A DNA stretch of 64,000 nt from Rhodeus uyekii (lineage: Eukaryota > Chordata > Actinopteri > Cypriniformes > Acheilognathidae): assembly GCA_037043235.1 (NCBI GenBank), contig JAWRVZ010000041.1:251001-315000 (forward strand), written 5' to 3'. Below, one piece after another: positions 46,250 to 57,600 of this stretch. The notes beneath the pieces were generated by a model, which was not told the DNA's origin, ran no database searches, and saw only the letters and a list, made by a program, of their open reading frames with translations. How positions within the stretch are numbered: the first letter of the stretch is position 1; each line of letters begins with the position of its first letter. A program made the position numbers and the translations under genes.

Positions 46250-47292
46250 CATGGAATTCAACATATACTTTCTTGAATAAAATAATAAAGATTCACACTT
46301 TAGATTAGGGTCCAATTCTCACTGAAATATGAACTACGACTTTGGCCTTCGATAAACTCCCAATTACTGCTTATTAATATTTAGTAAGTTAGTTGTTAAA
46401 TTAGGCAGGATTAAGAGATGTAGAATAAGGTATTAATACCTGCTTAATAAATTAAAATAAACAGCCAATATCCTATCAACATGCATGCTAATAAGCAACT
46501 AGTTAATAGTGAGAATTGGACCCTAAACTAAAGTGTATGTACATATATAAAGTATTACAATAAAATCAACAGGTATGCGAGTAATCAATAGTTAAAGATA
46601 CAGTGAGGAATTTCTGAGAATCATTGAACACTGTTGATATTTGAACTCAGTCCAAACTAACACACCCTTCTCTTCGTTGTTCCGCTCCTCTGCAAGAGTG
46701 AATGTTTCTTTATCAAAGTTGAAGCGAATCAAAAAATAAAGAGAAGATGACGGATGATCAGCAAGAGATTCAGCAAAAGATTGTAGTTAGTATCCAGCAG
46801 AACACACGCAAAACCAATGTTACTCGCAAATGGAGCAGAAACAAAGTCCAGCACAGTTCTTTATTCAGGGAGGAAGGAGGCGGGAAACGGCAAACATTTA
46901 ACAGACTTTAATTATGAAATAAAATACAAAATAAAAGTAATTAAGACTGCTGCCCACACAAACACAAGCATCTTTCTTTCCAGAGTCTCCTGCCCCATCA
47001 TGAGTGGACACGACCCTACTAATGCTCATGTTTGTTGTGGCATTTCTCAAAAATGCACCCCTTACTGCACCTTTAAGTTAAGTATGTTATGCTATTTCTT
47101 TTCTGATTTTTCTTCTTTCTTCCTCTTGGCCTGTAGGAAGAGTTAACCAGTGCATTGGCCACCATGCGTGTAGATTATGAGCAGGTGAAGATTAAAGACT
47201 TAGATGCCTCCAGTAACCCCTTGCTGAACAAGAGACGCAAGAAAGCGGTGACAGGGGAGAAGAGTGGAGGAAGCGGGTGCAGCAGCCAATGA
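34263..47292 (+). CDS. mapkapk3: mapkapk3: MAP kinase-activated protein kinase 3
   Basis: This is a Ser/Thr kinase activated by p38 MAP kinase in stress and cytokine signalling. The ten exons (34263-34559, 41907-42046, 42870-42934, 44387-44466, 44603-44729, 44868-44943, 45058-45182, 45701-45786, 45866-45946, 47137-47292) total 1,233 nt, giving 410 residues against 382 in human. Seen in the protein: glycine loop LGLGVNGKV (76-84), ATP lysine K99, HRDIK with catalytic D192, DFG 213-215, activation-loop LQTP (T228) and the C-terminal VPQTP (T340), both p38 sites in the family. The nuclear-localisation and p38-docking stretch LLNKRRKK is at 388-395. The tail (KDLDASSNPLLNKRRKK) favours MAPKAPK3 over MAPKAPK2. 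The N-terminal 60 residues are acidic and Ser/Glu-rich. A TGA lies two codons before the ATG, which fixes the start. Confidence 0.95.
34773..35145. mobile_element. hAT-type MITE with perfect 8-bp target duplication
   Basis: It starts CAGGGGTCTGCAAC and ends GCTAGACCCCTG, with inverted ends CAGGGGTCT/AGACCCCTG. It is flanked on both sides by GGTTAGAC (34765-34772 and 35146-35153), the 8-bp duplication typical of hAT elements. It is 373 bp, AT-rich and without a transposase. The 'AAAAGAGCCATTTTGGCC' word near the left end recurs as a related fragment inside the Tigger copy near 63300. Confidence 0.85.
35200..35350 (-). repeat. tRNA-derived SINE (mapkapk3 intron 1)
   Basis: On the minus strand there is a tRNA-like head (GTAGCTCAAACAGTAGCG, then GGGTTCTACTCCC), the body 'GATTAGAATGTCAATGTG' and a tail ending AAGTCACTTTGAG. 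It belongs to the same family as 33426-33575 and 56131-56262. Confidence 0.65.
37242..38064. repeat. AT microsatellite and large AT-rich palindromic element
   Basis: Bases about 37285-37322 are (AT)n. From 37501 a foldback element begins AGTGCTATCAAATTGATTAA and ends at 38064 with the inverted counterpart (ATTTTGATAGCACT). The two arms carry mirrored words (TGTTTACATAATATACGT, TAGTATTAGCAAACTTTGAT), and the centre is a long (AT)n flanked by ATGTATACGCAT palindromes. It resembles a common fish MITE whose ends carry GATTAATCGTGATTAA. Any cruciform is a property of the sequence; no function is shown. Confidence 0.6.
39720..39960 (-). mobile_element. LTR retroelement remnant with primer-binding-site-like sequence
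   Basis: Read on the minus strand, an LTR-like end ...GTTACA is followed at once by TTTGGTGCCGTGACCCGGGT, which looks like a tRNA primer-binding site as found just inside the 5' LTR of BEL, Gypsy or related elements. No gag or pol frame is present and the LTR limits are unclear. It is therefore a short remnant with an uncertain superfamily. Confidence 0.4.
41425..41870. repeat. Foldback repeat followed by TA and T tracts (mapkapk3 intron 1)
   Basis: Bases 41425-41790 carry the landmarks of the foldback repeat (CCATTCAAAAGTTTGCTC at the left, ACTGACTCAAACGTTTGAAC at the right, CACTGAAGACTG-like words in reverse between). A (TA)n of about 30 bp and a T run of about 24 bp follow, ending only 36 bp before exon 2 and so lying where its pyrimidine tract should be. 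Confidence 0.65.
43155..44052. repeat. Compound CA / ACTC / AATC satellite (mapkapk3 intron 3)
   Basis: This is about 0.9 kb built from (CA)n runs alternating with (ACTC)n and (AATC)n blocks. A longer word, ACTCGCACACATTCATACAC, recurs near 43267 and 43443, so larger units have also been duplicated. The strand has no stop codon in one frame for 330 codons (His-Thr, Ser-Leu, Asn-Gln repeats), but this follows from the repeat composition and is not a gene. Confidence 0.9.
45455..45550. repeat. GT/CA and GATA microsatellite (mapkapk3 intron 7)
   Basis: TATGTGTGTG alternation is followed by GCGCACACAC and a short (GATA)n. The GT and CA arms can pair, giving a small hairpin. Confidence 0.8.
46187..46247. 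repeat. (AT)n(GT)n microsatellite (mapkapk3 intron 9)
   Basis: About 24 bp of AT repeats run directly into about 34 bp of GT repeats. Confidence 0.9.
46295..46536. mobile_element. Palindromic MITE (mapkapk3 intron 9)
   Basis: The ends ACACTTTAGATTAGGGTCC and GGACCCTAAACTAAAGTGT are nearly perfect inverted repeats, continuing inward as AATTCTCACT and AGTGAGAATT. The whole 242-bp element is AT-rich and non-coding. It matches a widespread fish MITE as I remember it; the target duplication is not clear, so the superfamily is left open. Confidence 0.7.
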
Positions 47293-47736
47293 GGGACTGG
47301 AGATGGAGAACAGACAGATCAATGACAGCACGAAGGAAAGTGCAAGATCAAGAATGGAAGCAGAAGATAGATGGGCTCTCCAATGAAGAACAGAAGATGG
47401 ATGGATTAAGAGGGGACTGCAAGAAAAGGAGGCAATGAAGAAAAAATGGAGGGAATGCACATTTACATCCTTGTTTCTACCACCAGCAGTGAAAGACTGA
47501 AAAAGCTGCTCAGCTCTGTGTGTATCCTGTGTGTAGGTGTTTATTAACTTAATGTGTGTCTTTTTTGTGTACTGATCTATTACTTGATACGCACCTCTCG
47601 CACTGTGTATGTTATGTATGTGTGTTTGTGTAAGATGTTTCTTTATGTGTCTTGGTCATCAGTCGTATCATGCACTTCACTCCAGAGATTTCATTTGTTG
47701 TTGTTTGGGCTGTTGCTATTGGCCCTTTTTATTGCA

Positions 47737-47742
47737 AATAAA
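47737..47742 (+). terminator. mapkapk3: Candidate mapkapk3 polyadenylation signal (AATAAA)
   Basis: AATAAA lies about 445 bp after the mapkapk3 stop, in a T-rich context (GCAAATAAACATTTTC) and followed by a TGTTTC-containing stretch. It is the first good signal downstream of the stop codon, which would make a 3' UTR of roughly 470 nt. Confidence 0.55.
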
Positions 47743-47759
47743 CATTTTCAATCAATTTT

Positions 47760-50030
47760 CAGAGGAAAAATGTTTCACAGTATTCCTTGTGTTGCGAAAT
47801 CTGGTACTTTTTTGGTGCAGTGAGTCACTTCCTGAGCCCAAACTACCCAACGACTGCCAAACCCTGACATCAGATCAGACCCAAAGAACATGTTCTGCAT
47901 TTCCATTCCTTAGCGATCCGGTCAGAGAGTTCTTAATGTGAAAGAAACACTTGATTTCTCCCTCCACCATCTCAAATATTCTCAAGTTTAAAATTTTGCT
48001 TGCCAGTATTCGCATTAGCCAGACATATAATTACCCATTCATCTAATTATGATAAAATACTGGGATTTCCCACAGGTGCTTGCGTCGTTTGTGTCTATTC
48101 TTGCTATAAAAGCAGATTTTGAGAAGGTATGTTTTCCCGTTCTAATTTTTTTATTTTATTGTGTTGCAGAAAATGATCACTTGAAAGCCGCTTGCATGAA
48201 ATGCCCTGCTTTCTTTGTGGGCAGACTCTGTGGTTTATATATAGCACGTATCACACAGCGTTTTGGTGCAAAGCCAGCATTAGTCTGGCTGATAGTGGGC
48301 CACTTTGTAGTGAACATATTTAGACGTCCACTTAACATTGACCTTTCCCCTAGTTTCCGCCAGCGCTCCTCTGAGACAAACGCTCACCTGATCTTTGAGG
48401 AACAAGTGCTTCTGAATAATCAGCATGCATGAGCAAGCTACTTCAGTCATAATCATGAACAATTATTACAGAACAGTGAACATTTTCTTACTCAGTCCAG
48501 ACTCAAAATATACGAATCGCATTGCATTAGATAATAAAATACCAAAAACAAGTGATTCTTATCTTAAAGAAATATAAGCACAATATTTCTCAAAATGATA
48601 AAACAATAGATATACTGCTCAAAATAAAGACAAAACATTTTTATTATGTTTTTATTACATTTTTCATTAAGTTTTAGTAGTTTAATTAGTTTTTAGTAGT
48701 TTAGCGGTTTCAGTTGTAGTTTAATTATTTATTATTTTTATGTTTTATTCTTAGTTTATTTAGTGTTAGTTATTTTAACCCTGTTTATTGGTTATTTAGT
48801 ACTTATTGTAGTAGATATTTTAGTAGTTATTTTAGAAATGTTGCTATTATATACGGTATGTATGTGTGTGTTTGTATGTATATATATATAAACTGTATAT
48901 ATGTATATATATACATACAAATAATAAATACTGACATATAAAAAGCTAATTATAACATAATCAGTTTTAAGTTTCAGTTTAAGGCACTTAGTTGCTTTAA
49001 AATAAAATTGTAAATAACTCAAAACTTCTTTTAGTGTCCTGACTGTATTTCATTTATTATTTATTATTCTGTATACATACAGAATAAAGCAGTGAGAGTG
49101 TCTTGCTCATGAGCACGTCTGCACCGTGAGAGCCAGGAATGGGGTAAGACTTGTGAGGCAGGGTCACTAATCACTATGGCCTTTATAAAGAATGTTCCGG
49201 ACAGACACATAAAGGTCAGGATCTGTTGTCACAAGTTGTGTATTTATTTCCAGCCTTTCCCACTGTCTTGTTTTCACATGTTATACTGTTTGTCCCCTCT
49301 GTGACATTGTAAACATATATATTCAGACTTAAATTCCGCCTTCCACCTTTTTAACAATTTTTGCTATTGTTATTGTAGATATAAACATGGTACACCTTCT
49401 GATGGAAAGATCACAAGTGTGTATGAGTGCGTGTGTGTGTATGAGTGCGTGTGTGTGCATTCACCAGATCACATTTACATACTGTTCCGAGGGACCCTTC
49501 TTAATTCCATGCCCTCATCACAATTTCATGCCCTGCTTTGTTCCAGTTTGAACGTGGCTGTAACTAGTCACCCTTTTTCCTTTTTTTCTTTCTTTTTTTC
49601 CACACCTCACAAGAAAGCACTGGATTTAACAAGCAACACAAACATTGACCCATACTGAATCCGAGTCAAACTCAAACCCTTTAAACTTTAACCTGTGTAT
49701 TGATATTTGCCATGTAAATAGTTATTATCACCCGTGTGACCCGTCTCCTGACTTGGCCTGTGTCCACAGCTCTATCTGTTTTCCTCTGGCTTTACGGTAC
49801 GCGTCACTAACTATGTGACTGACATGTTCCAACTGTACAGGCTAAAATAGTTTTTGAATGCAGAATCACTGCAGCGTTCAGCAGGTCAAGATGTTCCTAA
49901 TTTAGCCGAGACGTCTCCTGAGAGAAAGCGTGTAATTAAAACACCTCTCCTGCATTAGGAGGCATATTAGGCCGTAATGAAGTCGGTTTTAATTGATTGT
50001 CCACATTACATAAATGCTGTAATTCCTTAT
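47760..50030. other. Intergenic sequence without recognisable genes
   Basis: This is mostly AT-rich unique-looking DNA. A TA/CA tract with a small palindrome lies at about 48855-48920 and a GTGT/GAGTGCGTGTG repeat at 49419-49460. None of the short reading frames has family features or codon bias that would support a gene. Part of it may belong to mapkapk3 3' sequence. Confidence 0.5.
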
Positions 50031-50106
50031 TATCCATCTATCTAACTATCTACTGGTTTGCCCATCCATCCATCCATCCATCTGTCATCACATGGTTTGT
50101 CTATCA

Positions 50107-50189
<83 letters not shown>

Positions 50190-50356
50190 AATTGGTTTGC
50201 CCATCCATCCATCCATCATTCATCCATCATTCACCCATCCATCCATCCATCCATCCATCCTTCCATCATTCATCCATCCATCCATCCATCATCCATCCAT
50301 CCATCCATCCATTCATCCATCCATCCATCCATCAACCACCATTGATGGTTTGTCTG

Positions 50357-50426
<70 letters not shown>

Positions 50427-50486
50427 AATTGGTTTGCCCATCCATCCATCCATCCATCCATCTATCATCACATGGTTTGTCTATCA

Positions 50487-50549
<63 letters not shown>

Positions 50550-50712
50550 AATTGGTTTGCCCATCCATCCATCCATCATTCATCCATCATTCACCCATCC
50601 ATCCATCCATCCATCCTTCCATCATTCATCCATCCATCCATCCATCATCCATCCATCCATCCATCCATTCATCCATCCATCCATCCATCAACCACCATTG
50701 ATGGTTTGTCTG

Positions 50713-50774
<62 letters not shown>

Positions 50775-50890
50775 AATTGGTTTGCCCATCCATCCATCCA
50801 TCCATCATTCATCCATCCATCCATCCATCCATCCATCCATCCATCCATCCATCCATCCTTCCATCATTCATCCATCCATCATCACATGGT

Positions 50891-50943
<53 letters not shown>
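50031..50943. repeat. TCTA/TCCA higher-order satellite
   Basis: Blocks of (TCTA)n, each about 60-80 bp, alternate with blocks of (TCCA)n, joined by the same spacers: CAATTGGTTTGCCCATCC entering the TCCA block, and either CATCACATGGTTTGTCTATC or CCACCATTGATGGTTTGTCT leaving it. Short and long TCCA blocks alternate, so the array has a higher-order period of roughly 370 bp. The long open frames (Leu-Ser-Ile-Tyr and Ile-His-Pro-Ser repeats) are simple consequences of the tetranucleotides. Confidence 0.92.
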
Positions 50944-51289
50944 CCATATTATAATATCAGAATATTTAATGTTTTAGCACTTTCATGTAACATCATATAG
51001 GTCCCAAAAAATCTCCAAAAAATTAGTTTCATATAAGATTTTATAATTTATGTAAGTAAATAAGTATACTTAACTTTGTATTTACTTTACTATAGTTGTG
51101 TAGTTCAATTGAAAAAAAAATAGAATGCTGTCATATAAGAGCAAATAGTTTTTAGACGAGTTAAAAAATGAAAACTCCGATTAAACATGAAAACAAATGA
51201 GCGAAAACACACTTTTAGACGTTATCTTGTAACACCATACATTTCATAATGCGCAACAATATCAACACAAACTTTCCCCTGAATCTCTC

Positions 51290-51447
51290 TAATGACGGGT
51301 GGGCGTGTCCGCTCGCCCCTGCTTCACAGCGATTGGCTGTCCCGCCTGTCAATCAGTGGGCGTGTGCGCTCGTGTTTTCACATACTTCTCCTTCATACCT
51401 CAAGGCTCGAGCATCAAAATAAAGCACTAACACACAATACGCGGACA
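51290..51447 (+). promoter_or_regulatory. pfkfb4: GC-rich candidate upstream promoter of pfkfb4
   Basis: This is a sharp switch from AT-rich to GC/CpG-rich DNA, with two GGGCGTG words (51301, 51358; Sp/KLF-type boxes that also contain the hypoxia-response core GCGTG) and an inverted CCAAT box (ATTGG at about 51332). It lies directly before the candidate short first exon at 51448. Family knowledge: mammalian PFKFB4 is strongly induced by hypoxia. Promoter function here is inferred. Confidence 0.4.
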
Positions 51448-51496
51448 ATGAGGGGTGCCAGCCGGTCCAAAAACACGCAGATTCTGGATAAGAGGG
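51448..51496 (+). CDS. pfkfb4: Candidate short alternative first coding exon of pfkfb4
   Basis: ATG at 51448 opens 16 codons (MRGASRSKNTQILDKR) plus one base, ending at a consensus donor GGG|GTAAGG. The phase (1) is the same as that of the main first exon, so splicing to the exon at 55514 would give a short N-terminus joined to VCMTNCPTLIV. Other PFKFB genes have just such short alternative starts (muscle-type PFKFB1, a short PFKFB3 form). It could equally be non-coding, or belong to another transcript. Confidence 0.4.
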
Positions 51497-54309
51497 GTAA
51501 GGAGCATGAGGTTATGGCTGTTCTTTGGCGGAAGCAGCTGGTATTGTGTACGCGATGAGGAAGAAGTAAACAAGACTCTGTCACGTAGGCGCGTGTGCGT
51601 TGGACACAGCAGTCCACGAGCTGTTTATCTGAGCATTATATATATGGCCTGTTAATAATATACTCCCATAACCTATGGTTATACGTTGCTGTAATCCATG
51701 CATGTGGTCTAAAAATAAACTGCCTGTGTGTTCTGTGTAACGCAGTGAATGAATGAAAATAAGCTCATAGTGTTTATGTGCTGCATGCATTGAAATGCAC
51801 TGAGGTTTTATGTGCTCCAAAAATCATTTCGTTTCGCTCGTGAAGCGTTTTGTGTCATTTCTCAGTTGTGTTTGTGTTGGGCATGTCATTCATGCTGTGC
51901 AAGTTGAGGTCAAATCATGGCCATGTTTGTTACATTACTGACATGGAGGTAAGCTTGTGAAAAAAAGGATACTATGACCTAGAGAGAAGACACAAACCTG
52001 CAGCACTTTAAAATGATGGTTATTAGCAGATGAGAAATTGTATAATGAACACAGCTGCTGTTGCATTTCTTTCTGATTTGCTCGAATGGCAGGGAAAGGA
52101 GTTATGCAGTAATGCAGAATAATTTGGGCTGGGGGTTAAATGGTTGTAGGTTTGTATCCATGAAGTTTCCCTAAATGTGATGGGAATGACCGTCAGATTC
52201 CAAAACAAGCACACGCAAGCACTAAAGCCAACGGAATCGCATGTCAGAGATTTTTAGCTGTGATAGTTTGTCATCTGTTGTGTACAAGCAAGATACAACA
52301 TAAGCAGTTTTTTGGAGATATGCTTATGATATGACCAAGATTATGATTTGCTGTTTGCAGAATGATTTTAACATATTTCACACCCACTTTTCCCTGATTA
52401 GCCACACCACACACTTTTCCCCTAGAAATCTGAATGTTGTCTGAATGGGTCGGATTTACTAACTGCGCAATATGATTCATAGTTTGACAATAGACTCTAT
52501 TGTATAATGAAAAATAGAATTGGGAGTGAATGTATGATTGCACAGGTTTGTGGTTTAACTAGTTCTCTGTCCAAAACCGCTTCGTCTCAGTTAAAGGATC
52601 TGTTGCAAGTCATATTTCCTCCCATTTTTAAAGGAAATGTTTACAGTATCAGGAGAATATGCATATGTGATTACTAAGAAGAATATTTTGTACATATTGT
52701 CCTTTTACTAAAGGCAATCTTAGATGATCTGTTAACCCATTTCAGTGCTAGGACATTGTGCAGTGATATAAATGCATGCAATTTCTCCCAAATCACTGTT
52801 ATTATCAAGCTATGCTCAGAGCTCAAGTCAAATCCCCTACCCACAATCCACAGGGTGCGTAACCATGAACATGCCTCTTCCTTGCCATCTAGTGGATCAT
52901 CTGTGTGTAGTATCATGTCTTTGACTTGACTTTAAATTCCAAAATGTAAGAAAAAGAAGGTTCTGACATGTTTTTTAGTCTCAAAATATATATTACTGTA
53001 ATTGGCTGTGGTTTTTGGAGAGCAGTGATTTGCTGTTTTAGGTTTACAGTGTGTATATGATCTTTCGCAAGGCTAATTTTGAAGGTGACCTTTGACCTAG
53101 TTTACATTCTTTTGTATTTAAAGCAACTGTGTTCATTACAAGCACACTCTTTACATCCAAATGTCACTGGGATAACAGGTTTTACAAGATCAGATCAGTA
53201 GCACTTCTGGTAAAAATCAAACTGTCCACGTATAAACTTGCCAACCTGCAAAGCCATTGAAAATGTCCATGATCAGTTTAAACCAGTTTTGTTTTGCGTG
53301 AGTGTGTTTAATTTAATGTAATGGGGGAATTTAAGTCTCAAACTTGTATATTACATTTGTAAATGGTTTTTAAATGAACATTAAAACAGTCAATAAAAAG
53401 TCAATTCAAATAATATAAATGTCCAGTACCACATGAGGGCGCAGTTTCACAGTAATTGATCAAGCTTAATGTATCATAATACATATACAAATTTACAAGG
53501 CCTCTAAATGATTGTCATGAGAAAGTTAAATCCTCTTTACAATCTACTACATGTCTTCTGTCGTCTGATTGATAGTTTATACTTTTGTTTAGCTTGTAAA
53601 AGTCCTTTTAGTGTAATCCTAAAAAACTTTTTGTTGTGAAATGAATTGTTAATAAACATTAAATATTAATAACACTATAAAAGTTTTTACAAGATGAACG
53701 TTAATGGGTCTGAAGCTACTTATGTTTACATGATTATCAATACATAACTGTTTTAAAAAATCATATTAAAACAAATGCTTCGAAGACAACTGGTTTTTGA
53801 GGAATATTAATGTTTATGTTCTTCTATATGTTTCTATATGTTTATGTTTTGCCTCCCACAATTAAAACAACAGAGCGTTGGTCATCTTACTATGACATAT
53901 TATTATTGGGAGATATAGAATGACAAATGATAATCAAATGCATTACTTCTATGGGGATACAATTTAATAATGTCTGAAACAAATCTAGAGGCCTTTTGTT
54001 TAGTTGCATTTTTGTTTAATTAAATGCGCTTTAAGAAGATTTCCTGTATTAATACTCGTAGGTAACTGATCCATTCAAATTGAGATTTTTTTGTGTGTAA
54101 AAAAACATTATATTGCAAAATGTTGCTATTAGATCTCAGGGACAAAAAATATAAATGGCGATTTATTTATTTATTTTTTTGGGGGGTTCTAACTGGAGAA
54201 ATTTGTAAACTAAAGGACAATAATTTAAATCAAATCCAAATAATGGTACTGTACTTTACAAACAAAGAGAAACACTGCACAGAAAAGAACCGACAAGAAA
54301 AGTAGCGTA
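51497..54309. other. Upstream or first-intron region with no recognised element
   Basis: No repeat, RNA gene or convincing exon was recognised. The sequence is AT-rich except close to 51500-51620. If the exon at 51448 is used, this is pfkfb4 intron sequence. Confidence 0.45.
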
Positions 54310-54643
54310 AACCACGTGACCACGGCGTCCATTCAACATGTGTGGACAGAATTATGTCAAAGAACAACTTTAATAACAGTTGAGTTGCAAATACAATATA
54401 AATGTTAGTTTTTAGACCCGTTACAGACCAAGCCAGTAAGCCACGTACTGTCGAAACACTGTATCTTACCTACGCTTAATAGAATGCAAACATACACGTG
54501 TTACTACGGTAACGTGTGGTATGGTGCGCGTGTTTTCGTGGCGTTACGGTAGGGCCGTTCTCCCAGTCTCATGACATTCTTCGCCGCTGTCTTTAGTGCG
54601 CAGTGACGGTAATGGACGCTCGTGCGTTGAGACGACGAATATA
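54310..54643 (+). promoter_or_regulatory. pfkfb4: pfkfb4 main promoter and 5' UTR region
   Basis: CpG content rises and several CACGTG/ACGTG words cluster here (54313-54318, 54495-54500, 54512-54516), which are E-box and hypoxia-response cores. A near-palindromic GTTACTACGGTAAC (54500-54513) resembles an RFX X-box. No TATA box was seen. A short upstream reading frame, ATG at 54612 to TAA at 54642-54644, overlaps the main start by one base. Confidence 0.45.
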
Positions 54644-54644
54644 A
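54612..54644 (+). CDS. Upstream ORF overlapping the pfkfb4 start (TAATG)
   Basis: ATG followed by ten codons in all (MDARALRRRI) and then TAA, whose last A is the first base of the pfkfb4 ATG. The arrangement would allow termination and re-initiation on the main frame. Its ATG context (GTAATGG) is fair, with G at +4. It matters only if transcription starts upstream of 54612, which is not shown. Confidence 0.35.
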   Translation: MDARALRRRI

Positions 54645-57600
54645 TGAGCGAGATAGAGAACAACACGGAGCAATGCGGTAATAGCCTAACGCGAGAACTC
54701 ACGCAGAATCCTCTAAAGAAAATATGGGTGCCATCCTCCAAAAACGGCCTTCCAGAGAGACATATTAGTCACAGAAAGGGTAAGTATGGGATGAAAGGAT
54801 GAGAGCCGGGCACTGATGCTGGAGTCGGAGGAGGGATAGAGGGGCTTTCTGATGCAATACTGCTAATGGTGATACAATTTAACAAATCTAGAGGCTTTTG
54901 GTTGGAATGCATTTTTAAATTAAACATTAAGCAGATTGCATGTATTAAAATGATTATAAATTGTTACTTAATGCTTACTAGTAGGTGCATTTTCAAAAAA
55001 AAGGAAAAAAATAATAATAGTAGTAGTAATAACAATAAGAAGAAGAATTAAAATGATGACAGTGCTATTATTTAACATTTCTTTATGGGAAACCTGGAAA
55101 TATGAGACATTTCTGTAATAAAGATACTTTTTTTATTATTAATCTCTACATTATTAGTTAAATACTGCTCTTGTAAAACTGTTCTTGCTTACCTATCAAA
55201 AGCTACACTGATATCAATATTGGTGATTTAAAAAAGTAAATCATTTGAAATGCACAGACCAAGAACAACATATAATTTTCACTAATTTTAGATCGCAGGA
55301 CTATTTGGACATTGATATGATCTTATGCAATTTGATGTGAAGATACTGAAATGACTTATGCTCCTCAATGACAACTCACAGATTTTATTAAAGCAATAAA
55401 AAGGTCACCTAATCTGCACATAGATTGTTCTTTACACCGCATGGATACGTGTAGAATATTATTGTCAAACGTTTCTCCTAAGTGTTTTATGAGCTGCTTT
55501 TTTTTTCTTCCAGTATGCATGACCAACTGCCCCACACTTATAGTAACCGTGGGTCTACCAGCCAGAGGAAAGACCTACATCTCCAAGAAACTGACACGCT
55601 ACCTCAACTGGATTGATGTTCCGACCAAAGGTACAAAAGCACATGCAGTGTGATTCTTTAAAGAATCATTAAAATGATGGTTTGTGACCGCTGTTTAAAC
55701 GCAGGGCAAAAGTTTGTTCTTCCAGATGTGTTGAATATCACATGGGTTTGCTGATCCTGAGATTGGTTTGTCTTGGTTTTTATCGTCCGCAGAGTTTAAC
55801 GTCGGGCAGTACAGACGCGAATGTGTGAAGATCTACAAATCCTTTGAGTTCTTCAGGCCAGATAATGAAGAGGGGCTTAAAATCAGGAAGTAAGATATTG
55901 ATTTAATCAATGGTGACCATTCACAACCACTTGTTGAGAGTATTCAGAAGCTCATCTGATTTCTCTTCTGTTTTAGGCAGTGTGCGCTGGCAGCTCTCAA
56001 TGACGTACGGCAGTTCCTCACAGATGAAGGTGGCCAGGTGGCGGTAAGGAAAACATTGTTTGAACACAGAGAATTTCACATGGGTACAAATACTGTGCTC
56101 AAGTATAACTTATCTATTAATCTAGATTTCCTGTAGCTCAAATAGTAGAGCGTGGCACTTGCAACACCAAAGGTCATGGGTTTGATTCCCATGGGTTTGA
56201 TTAGAATGTGTTCCTTGAATGCGCTTTGGATAAAAGCGTCTGCCAAATACATAAATGTAAATACATTTGAACACGTATGTTTTTCTCTAAGTTTACGCCT
56301 TCACCTACACCATAGGTGTCAAACTCAAGGCCCGCGGGCCACATCCGGCCCGGCGTGTAATTATGTCCGGCCCGCGAGAGCATTTTATTAATGGCCCGCG
56401 AGATGTCCCGCGCTCCAGCTGACTCGCCAAACACTTCCTGTATTAAACAGGAAGTGGCTAATGATGCTTCGCGCTCGCGCTAGTACCGCGCGATTGTTAT
56501 TGTCAATTATCCATAACTGTTCAGGTTCGGTACACAGTGCTTGTGCGCGAAATTCAGGTGTTGATCATCGGATGAGAAGAGCCCGCCCTCATGGGAGAAC
56601 GCGTCTTCTTGCATGATTGACAGGTCAGACAGCATATCAGCGCCAGCTGTCAGAGTGATAGTACAAGCGCCAGAAAGAAAATACAGCGCAAAAATAACAA
56701 ACATTACGTCCTTAGGGACGTAACAAATATATTGAAATATTATTACGTGTAAAATAGTTTGTAAAATCTGCAATAACCCATGGGTTATACTGCCGGTATA
56801 CCCGTGTGTCTCATTTGCGGAGCTAATGTGGCAGTAATTAAATAATTTAATAAGACGGCACTATAAGACAAATGACATAAGAGCAAATTCAACTGAATGT
56901 TTTGATTTTTTTATTGCTGAAAAGCAAAAATTGTATTTAGGTTTCCAGGTTTTGTTGTGCAGCATGTCCATATTTTGAATTTGTATAATTTTGACGATAT
57001 ATTTTTATGGAGAGCAAAATCTTTTGTATGTAAATCTTTTTAAGTTTTATATAAAATGACATAAGAGTAAAGAAATTTGAATGTTTGTTCTTTTAACTTT
57101 TATTTACTTTTACTTTACTTGTTTACTTTATTTCTAACTTGTATAGGTAATTTAGACAGGATATATTTTAATTTTTAAGTATTTTTTAAATATTTTTATA
57201 TTTTTAAGTTATTTAAGGTATAAGTTGATTTATTCCAGAATAATATTTCTGTCTGTTTTTATTCACATCTAATTTAAAAAAAGGTAAGTTTTAAAAGTTA
57301 AGTTTTAGTGTTTTCAATAAATGTTTATCCTGTTCGGCCCGTGACCTAAAGTTTTTTGGGATTTTGGCCCCCTGTGCAATTGAGTTTGACACCCCTGACC
57401 TACACTAATGGTCCATTCACACCAAGAACGATAACTACACTAACGTCCAAACCAGCAGACAAAATTGTGTTGTGTATTTTGTTTTCTGATACTTTAAATT
57501 CTTGAGCTCTTTAAATCTCTAAACTGTAAAAAAAGTGATTCCAATGATAGTATTTGTTTCTTTGTGCTATTATCGTTACAGTTATGATATGGACTCTTTA

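Noticed and set aside
49997..51000. Open frames of up to 302 codons (Leu-Ser-Ile-Tyr and Ile-His-Pro-Ser repeats)
   Set aside because: They are by-products of the TCTA/TCCA satellite, open in several frames at once, with no gene-like composition.
56131..56210. tRNA-like sequence (also near 18500, 33500 and 35300)
   Set aside because: A- and B-box-like words are present, but the acceptor and anticodon stems do not pair well and the shared tail marks them as SINE heads.
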